Source: JANOGU01 sp964499865 (GTDB lineage Bacteria; Pseudomonadota; Alphaproteobacteria; Rhodobacterales; Rhodobacteraceae). From it: a stretch of 19,317 nt of DNA. Positions 15,183-19,317 of the stretch are shown piece after piece (within the stretch, counting starts at the first letter, position 1; the number at the start of each line of letters is the position of its first letter). Where the stretch lies: NCBI GenBank assembly GCA_964499865.1, contig CAZCPY010000056.1, positions 1 to 19,317 of the forward strand, written 5' to 3'. The notes beneath the pieces were generated by a model. That model saw only the letters and a program-made list of their open reading frames with translations. It was not told the origin of the DNA and searched no databases. A program made the position numbers and the translations under genes.

Positions 15183-16712
15183 TCAGACCGTCTGGCCTGC
15201 GTCCAGCCGCGACAGCACGTCCCCGGCCTGCGCCAGCACCGCCGCGCGGTGGCCTTCCGCCATGCGGTCCCAGGTGCGGTACATCTGCGCCATGCGGGGG
15301 TTGGCGGCCAGCCGGTCGCGGTGGCGCAGCAGGAAGTGCCAGTAGAGCAGATTGAACGGACAGGCATCCGCGCCGACCTTCTCGCCAACCAAATAAGCGC
15401 ATTCCTTGCAGTAATCGGACATCCGGTCGATGTAGGCACCGGAGGAGACATAGGGCTTGGACGCCAGCAGCCCCCCGTCGGCGAACTGGCTCATGCCGAT
15501 CGTGTTCGGCGCCTCGACCCATTCGAAGGCGTCGATGTAGACCGACAGGTACCAGTCGTGCACCGCCGCGGGGTCCACCCCCGCCAGCAGCGCGAAGTTG
15601 CCCGTGACCATCAGGCGCTGGATGTGGTGGGCATAGGCCAGGTCGCGCGTCTGGGCGACGGCGGCCTTGAGGCAGGCCATCTTCGTCTGCCCCCCCCAGT
15701 AGGCCGCGGGCAGGGCGCGTGAATGGCCGAGCGCGTTGCGCGACGTGTAGTCCGGCCCGCACAGGAAGTAGATGCCCCGCACATATTCGCGCCAGCCGAT
15801 GATCTGGCGGATGAAGCCCTCGGCCGCGTTGATCGGCACCCGTCCCGCCTGCCATTCCGCCTGCACGCGGTCGCAGACCTCGCGCCAGCCCAGCAGCCCG
15901 AGGTTGAGGTAGGGCGAGATCACCGCATGCGACAGGAACGGCTCGCCCGCCAGCATCGCATCCTGTTCGTCGCCGAAGCGGGGCAGGGCGTGGCAGGCAA
16001 AGTGGTCCAGCGCCTGCAAGGCGCCCGCCCGGTCGGTTGCCCATCCGAACGGGCGCAAGGCGCCGAAATGGCCGGGAAAGCGGACCTGAACCAGGTGAAG
16101 CACCTCGTCCGTCACCGCGTCGGGCGCAAAGCGCGGCGGGCGGGGGCGCAGCAGGTCGGGCGTGGCGCGCTTGCGGTTGTCGTGGTCGAAGTTCCACTGC
16201 CCTCCGGCAGGCGCTTCGCCCTCCATCAGAAGCCCGGTCCTGCGGCGCATTTCGCGGTAGAACCACTCCATCCTGAGCTGCTTCCGCCCCGACGCCCAGG
16301 CGGCGAAGTCGGCATCCGAACACAGGAACCGGTCGTCGGGCAATTGCGTCACCCCAAGCGGCACCTGATCCAGCGCGGCGATCAGCCGCCATTCGCCGGG
16401 ACGCGTCGCCAGCACTTCGGTCGCGCCGGTCTCGGCCGCGCGGCGCACCAGCTCTCCGGGGATCGACTGCGCGTTGGCGGGGTCGTCGAGCGCGGTGTAG
16501 GCCACGCGCCAGCCCTGCGCCCGCAAGGCCGCGGCATGCTTGCGCATGGCGGCCAGCACCAGCGCGATCTTCTGCGGATGGTGGCGCACATAGGTGCCCT
16601 CGGCCATCACCTCGGCCATCACCACCACGTCGCGGGCGGGGTCGGCGGCGGTCAGCGCCGACAGGCCGGGCGAAAGCTGGTCACCCAGCACGAGCACCAG
16701 GCGCGGGCTCAC
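15183..16712 (-). CDS. FeS-BCP group photolyase/cryptochrome (prokaryotic (6-4) photolyase-like)
   Basis: The roughly 509-residue flavoprotein belongs to the iron-sulfur bacterial cryptochrome/photolyase group (Agrobacterium PhrB, Rhodobacter CryB). Counting from the GTG at 16715, it has four cysteines at 348, 436, 439 and 452. These sit exactly two residues before the [4Fe-4S] ligands of PhrB (350, 438, 441, 454). The YAHHIQRLMVTGNF block carries the active-site histidine equivalent to PhrB His366. The N-terminal LVLVLGDQLSPGLSAL is the antenna-binding Rossmann part, and FIRQIIGWREYVRGIYF lines the FAD site. It should repair UV lesions or sense light. Start is one of two adjacent GTGs; the one at 16712 overlaps the dehydrogenase stop as GTGA, which is the usual coupling signal. 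Confidence 0.95.
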   Translation of the reverse strand: MSPRLVLVLGDQLSPGLSALTAADPARDVVVMAEVMAEGTYVRHHPQKIALVLAAMRKHAAALRAQGWRVAYTALDDPANAQSIPGELVRRAAETGATEVLATRPGEWRLIAALDQVPLGVTQLPDDRFLCSDADFAAWASGRKQLRMEWFYREMRRRTGLLMEGEAPAGGQWNFDHDNRKRATPDLLRPRPPRFAPDAVTDEVLHLVQVRFPGHFGALRPFGWATDRAGALQALDHFACHALPRFGDEQDAMLAGEPFLSHAVISPYLNLGLLGWREVCDRVQAEWQAGRVPINAAEGFIRQIIGWREYVRGIYFLCGPDYTSRNALGHSRALPAAYWGGQTKMACLKAAVAQTRDLAYAHHIQRLMVTGNFALLAGVDPAAVHDWYLSVYIDAFEWVEAPNTIGMSQFADGGLLASKPYVSSGAYIDRMSDYCKECAYLVGEKVGADACPFNLLYWHFLLRHRDRLAANPRMAQMYRTWDRMAEGHRAAVLAQAGDVLSRLDAGQTV

Positions 16713-17371
16713 CACGGGACAGCCGCGCCCTGCCAGTCGAAGAACCCGCCCGACTGCGCCGGGGTCAGACCGTCGAGGACGGCCAGCAGGTTCTCGGCCG
16801 CCTCGGACGGCGGCGTGACAGGGCGGCCGCGGTGGAACTCCGGGCCAAGGGCGGTGTCCACGGTGCCGGGGTGCAGGGCGGCGACGACGGCCTGCGGATG
16901 GCTGCGGGCGATCTCGATGGCGGCGGTGTGCAGAAGCTGGTTCAGCGCCGCCTTGGCGGCGCGGTAGGCATACCAGCCGCCCAGGCTGTTGTCGCCGATC
17001 GAGCCCACGCGCGCCGACAGCGCCGCGAACTGCGCCCGACGGTCGCGCGGCAGCAGGCGCAGGCCGTGCTTCAGCACCAGCGCGGGCCCCGTGGCGTTCA
17101 GCGCGAACTGGCGGGCGAGGACGGCGGGGTCGAGCGCGCGGAGCGTCTTCTCCGGCCCCGCGCCCGCGATGGTCAGGGCGCCGGTCGCGACGAGGATCAG
17201 CTCGAAGGGTGCCGCCAGCGGCGCCAGCGCCGCGGCGATGGTCGCCTCGTCCGTCAGGTCGGGCCCGCCACGGCTGCGCGACAGACCGGTCACCTCGGCG
17301 CCCCTGCCGCGCAAGGCGGCGGCCAGCGCCGCGCCGATCCCGCCCGTGTCGCCGATCACCAGTGCGCGCAT
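16709..17371 (-). CDS. Short-chain dehydrogenase/reductase (SDR)
   Basis: The 220-residue protein has a Rossmann fold. An N-terminal nucleotide loop GDTGGIG (7-13) replaces the common TGxxxGIG. An NATGPAL segment (92-98), serine in FAALSARVGS (S119) and the catalytic pair YRAAK (Y136, K140) follow, then LHPGTVDTALG after the active site. This pattern fits the small C-factor-like SDR branch; the substrate is unknown. AGGAGGGG just upstream is an excellent ribosome site for the ATG at 17371. The gene overlaps the photolyase by four bases, so both probably belong to one transcript. It is divergent from leuA across about 130 bases. Confidence 0.91.
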   Translation of the reverse strand: MRALVIGDTGGIGAALAAALRGRGAEVTGLSRSRGGPDLTDEATIAAALAPLAAPFELILVATGALTIAGAGPEKTLRALDPAVLARQFALNATGPALVLKHGLRLLPRDRRAQFAALSARVGSIGDNSLGGWYAYRAAKAALNQLLHTAAIEIARSHPQAVVAALHPGTVDTALGPEFHRGRPVTPPSEAAENLLAVLDGLTPAQSGGFFDWQGAAVPW

Positions 17372-17396
17372 GGCTGCCCCTCCTGTCGCCCGGGCG

Positions 17397-17433
17397 AAGC
17401 TAGGGCGGGGCGCGGCGGGTCAAGGCGGGTCAA
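17397..17433 (-). promoter_or_regulatory. Possible promoter of the SDR-photolyase transcript with a 10-bp direct repeat
   Basis: On the minus strand TTGACC (17423-17418) is followed after 15 bases by TAGCTT (17402-17397). A second TTGACC lies ten bases upstream because GGCGGGTCAA is repeated in tandem on the plus strand (17414-17423 and 17424-17433). The spacer is shorter than ideal. The repeat could instead be a two-site operator. Confidence 0.3.
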
Positions 17434-17464
17434 CCCCGCCCCGGGCCGGACCGAAGCAAACCGC

Positions 17465-17492
17465 TTGCACCCGACCGGCCCCCGCGTATAGT
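17465..17492 (+). promoter_or_regulatory. Promoter of the leader peptide-leuA transcript
   Basis: TTGCAC (17465-17470) and TATAGT (17487-17492) are 16 bases apart, a good match to a housekeeping promoter. The predicted start point, about 17498-17500, lies directly in front of the leader ATG at 17501. Confidence 0.6.
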
Positions 17493-17500
17493 CCGCAGCC

Positions 17501-17548
17501 ATGATCCGGACCCTGCCGCCCGCGCTGCGTCTTCTTAGCCGCCTCTGA
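17501..17548 (+). CDS. Leucine-rich leader peptide of the leuA attenuator
   Basis: A 15-codon frame reads MIRTLPPALRLLSRL and stops with TGA at 17546. Five of its 15 residues are leucine, including two consecutive CTT codons (17531-17536), which are rare among the CTG/CTC-dominated genes here. It lies between a good promoter and leuA, and its stop codon is part of a stable hairpin. This is the layout of a leader peptide through which ribosome stalling on leucine codons reports charged leucyl-tRNA. There is no ribosome site, and the start codon lies almost at the predicted transcript start, so translation may be leaderless. It is too short for normal gene finding. Confidence 0.75.
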   Translation: MIRTLPPALRLLSRL

Positions 17549-17591
17549 GCGGCCCCTCTGGGGCGCGCCCGCTCGGAGGTGACCAGCGCCC
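17538..17591 (+). promoter_or_regulatory. Attenuator-like RNA structures upstream of leuA
   Basis: Several hairpins compete. GCCGC (17538-17542) can pair with GCGGC (17549-17553). CCTCTGAGCGG (17542-17552) can pair with CCGCTCGGAGG (17569-17579), 11 pairs with one G-U, enclosing an inner GCCCC/GGGGC stem. GGGCGC (17561-17566) can pair with GCGCCC (17586-17591). The first strand of the long stem contains the leader stop codon, so ribosome position should decide which forms. No T tract follows, so the mechanism (termination or initiation control) is open. Confidence 0.55.
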
Positions 17592-17628
17592 GCACCCAAG
17601 GCACCCCGGACAAGGACCCCCCCCCAAG

Positions 17629-19203
17629 ATGACCGATCCCAGCGCGCAACCCCGCGTCCTGATCTTCGACACCACGCTGCGCGACGGCGAACAGTCGCCC
17701 GGCGCCACCATGACGCACGAGGAAAAGCTCGAGATCGCCGCGCTGCTGGACGAGATGGGCGTCGACATCATCGAGGCGGGGTTCCCCATCGCCTCGGAAG
17801 GCGATTTCGCCGCCGTGTCCGAAATCGCCAAGCGCGCGCACCGGGCCACGATCTGCGGGCTGGCGCGGGCGAATCTCAAGGACATCGACCGCTGCTGGGA
17901 AGCCGTGCGCCACGCCCGCAGCCCGCGCATCCACACCTTCATCGGCACCTCGCCGCTGCACCGGGCGATTCCCAACCTGACGCAGGACGAGATGGTGGAG
18001 CGCATCCACCAGACCGTGACCCACGCCCGCAATCTCTGCGACAACGTGCAGTGGTCGCCGATGGACGCGACGCGGACGGAACACGACTACCTGTGCCGGG
18101 TGGTGGAAACCGCGATCAAGGCGGGCGCCACCACGATCAACATCCCCGACACCGTGGGCTACACCGCGCCGCGCGAAAGCGCCGACCTGATCGCCATGCT
18201 GCTGGAACGGGTGCCCGGGGCGGACGAGATCGTCTTCGCCACGCATTGCCACAATGACCTGGGCATGGCGACGGCCAACGCGCTGGCCGCGGTCGGCGCG
18301 GGCGCGCGGCAGATCGAATGCACGATCAACGGCCTGGGCGAACGGGCCGGCAACACCGCGCTGGAAGAGGTGGTGATGGCGCTGCGCGTGCGCAACGACA
18401 TCATGCCCTTCGCCACCGGCATCGACACGACCAGGATCATGAACCTGTCCCGCCGCGTCGCCTCCGTCTCGGGCTTTCCGGTGCAGTTCAACAAGGCCAT
18501 CGTGGGCAAGAACGCCTTCCTGCACGAAAGCGGAATCCACCAGGACGGGGTGCTGAAGAACGTCCAGACCTTCGAGATCATGCGGCCCGAGGATATCGGC
18601 CTCAGCCAGGCCAACATCGCCATGGGCAAGCATTCGGGCCGCGCCGCGCTGCGGGCAAAGCTGAGGGACCTCGGCCACGACCTGGCCGACAACCAGCTCA
18701 ACGACGTCTTCGTCCGCTTCAAGGCGCTCGCCGACCGCAAGAAGGAGGTCTACGACGACGACCTGATCGCGCTTGTCGCCGACGAGGCGACGATGGACGC
18801 GCATGACCACATGCAGCTGAAACGCCTGCGCGTGGTCTGCGGCACCGAAGGCCCGCAGGAGGCGCAGATGACGCTGGCCATCGACGGCGTGGACCACCGG
18901 GTCGAGGCGCAGGGCGACGGCCCGGTGGACGCGGCCTTCGCCTGCGTCAAGGCGCTGTTCCCGCACGAGGCGCGGCTGCAGCTGTACCAGGTGCATGCGG
19001 TGACAGAGGGCACCGACGCGCAGGCGACCGTCAGCGTGCGGCTCGAGGAGGACGGGCGGATCGTGACGGGGCAGTCGGCCGATACCGATACCATCGTCGC
19101 CAGCACCAAGGCCTACATCAACGCCCTGAACCGCCTGATCGTGCGGCGCCAGAAGACGGCGCCGGATGCGGATGTGAAGGCGGTCAGCTACCACGGGGAA
19201 TAG
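17629..19203 (+). CDS. leuA: 2-isopropylmalate synthase
   Basis: LeuA condenses acetyl-CoA with 2-ketoisovalerate to 2-isopropylmalate, the committed step of leucine synthesis. The 524-residue protein has the TIM-barrel domain with signature FDTTLRDGEQSPG near the N-terminus, FIGTSPLHR, and the metal-binding block THCHNDLGMATANAL (about residues 205-219) with NGLGERAGN following. A linker with HESGIHQDGVL comes next, then a C-terminal LeuA dimer/allosteric domain (about 385-515) where leucine normally binds for feedback inhibition. The ATG at 17629 gives the family's usual N-terminus; AAGGA lies 12 bases upstream. It is preceded by a leucine-rich leader and competing hairpins, so it is likely controlled by leucine supply both at RNA level and by feedback. 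Confidence 0.97.
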   Translation: MTDPSAQPRVLIFDTTLRDGEQSPGATMTHEEKLEIAALLDEMGVDIIEAGFPIASEGDFAAVSEIAKRAHRATICGLARANLKDIDRCWEAVRHARSPRIHTFIGTSPLHRAIPNLTQDEMVERIHQTVTHARNLCDNVQWSPMDATRTEHDYLCRVVETAIKAGATTINIPDTVGYTAPRESADLIAMLLERVPGADEIVFATHCHNDLGMATANALAAVGAGARQIECTINGLGERAGNTALEEVVMALRVRNDIMPFATGIDTTRIMNLSRRVASVSGFPVQFNKAIVGKNAFLHESGIHQDGVLKNVQTFEIMRPEDIGLSQANIAMGKHSGRAALRAKLRDLGHDLADNQLNDVFVRFKALADRKKEVYDDDLIALVADEATMDAHDHMQLKRLRVVCGTEGPQEAQMTLAIDGVDHRVEAQGDGPVDAAFACVKALFPHEARLQLYQVHAVTEGTDAQATVSVRLEEDGRIVTGQSADTDTIVASTKAYINALNRLIVRRQKTAPDADVKAVSYHGE

Positions 19204-19267
19204 GCGCGGCGGTTGCCGGGGCACCGCCCACCCGCAGCACCCGGCCCCGGCCGCTGAAGCAAATCGC

Positions 19268-19280
19268 GTGCCTTCGGCAC
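19268..19280 (+). terminator. Possible terminator after leuA
   Basis: GTGCC-TTC-GGCAC forms a short five-pair hairpin with a UUC loop, followed by the T-rich ATTCCTTTCG. It lies 64 bases after the leuA stop. I see no gene in the remaining bases to the window end. Confidence 0.4.
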
Positions 19281-19317
19281 ATTCCTTTCGTCTCGCCTGC
19301 GGGGCCTGAAGAAGGCC

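Noticed and set aside
17356..19224. A 622-codon open frame on the minus strand across leuA
   Set aside because: It lies antisense to leuA, which has full family motifs; the translation shows no family features.

Overview
This window is a chromosomal segment of a GC-rich alphaproteobacterium, most likely a member of the Rhodobacterales (Rhodobacteraceae). The assignment rests on protein style and content: an iron-sulfur photolyase, a reduced NDUFAF5-like protein beside ferrochelatase, and tiny exported proteins of the GGLAEPVMEP type. Codons nearly always end in G or C. I see no tRNA, rRNA, CRISPR array, transposase or phage gene. The region reads as ordinary core chromosome with a few local oddities.

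Layout. (1) Bases 1-1024, minus: aroC, cut by the window edge. (2) 1320-4662, plus: a promoter, a TPP riboswitch and a compact thiBPQ thiamine ABC importer operon. (3) 4783-7071, minus: a tight run comF - grxC - carbon-nitrogen hydrolase - marR. (4) 7102-9095, plus: an NDUFAF5-like methyltransferase-fold protein and hemH, closed by a shared hairpin terminator. (5) 9170-9819, minus: two near-identical small membrane proteins in tandem. (6) 9948-11774: an envelope cluster with a decayed L,D-transpeptidase (minus), a CAP/SCP-domain lipoprotein (plus) and an intact L,D-transpeptidase lipoprotein (minus). (7) 11837-17371, minus: an RlmD/TrmA-type RNA methyltransferase, an ABC exporter, an FeS-type photolyase/cryptochrome and a short-chain dehydrogenase. 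(8) 17465-19203, plus: a promoter, a 15-residue leucine-rich leader peptide, an attenuator-like RNA and leuA.

How the parts work together. The TPP riboswitch should switch the thiamine importer off when thiamine pyrophosphate is plentiful. The Leu-rich leader should tie leuA expression to leucyl-tRNA supply. The photolyase and the dehydrogenase overlap by 4 bases and are probably translated together. A GC-rich palindromic repeat occurs three times, always between genes (1101-1204, 4698-4750 reversed and about half length, 13091-13187).

The most unusual observations are the leucine leader/attenuator whose start codon sits almost on the predicted transcript start, the L,D-transpeptidase relic that has lost its catalytic His and Cys, the paired small membrane proteins with nearly invariant mature sequences, the dispersed palindromic repeat, and an exact 24-bp tandem duplication that copies the thiP start codon. 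I did not find a clear new multi-gene defence or metabolic system. The small membrane protein pair and the leuA leader are the best candidates for under-described biology.
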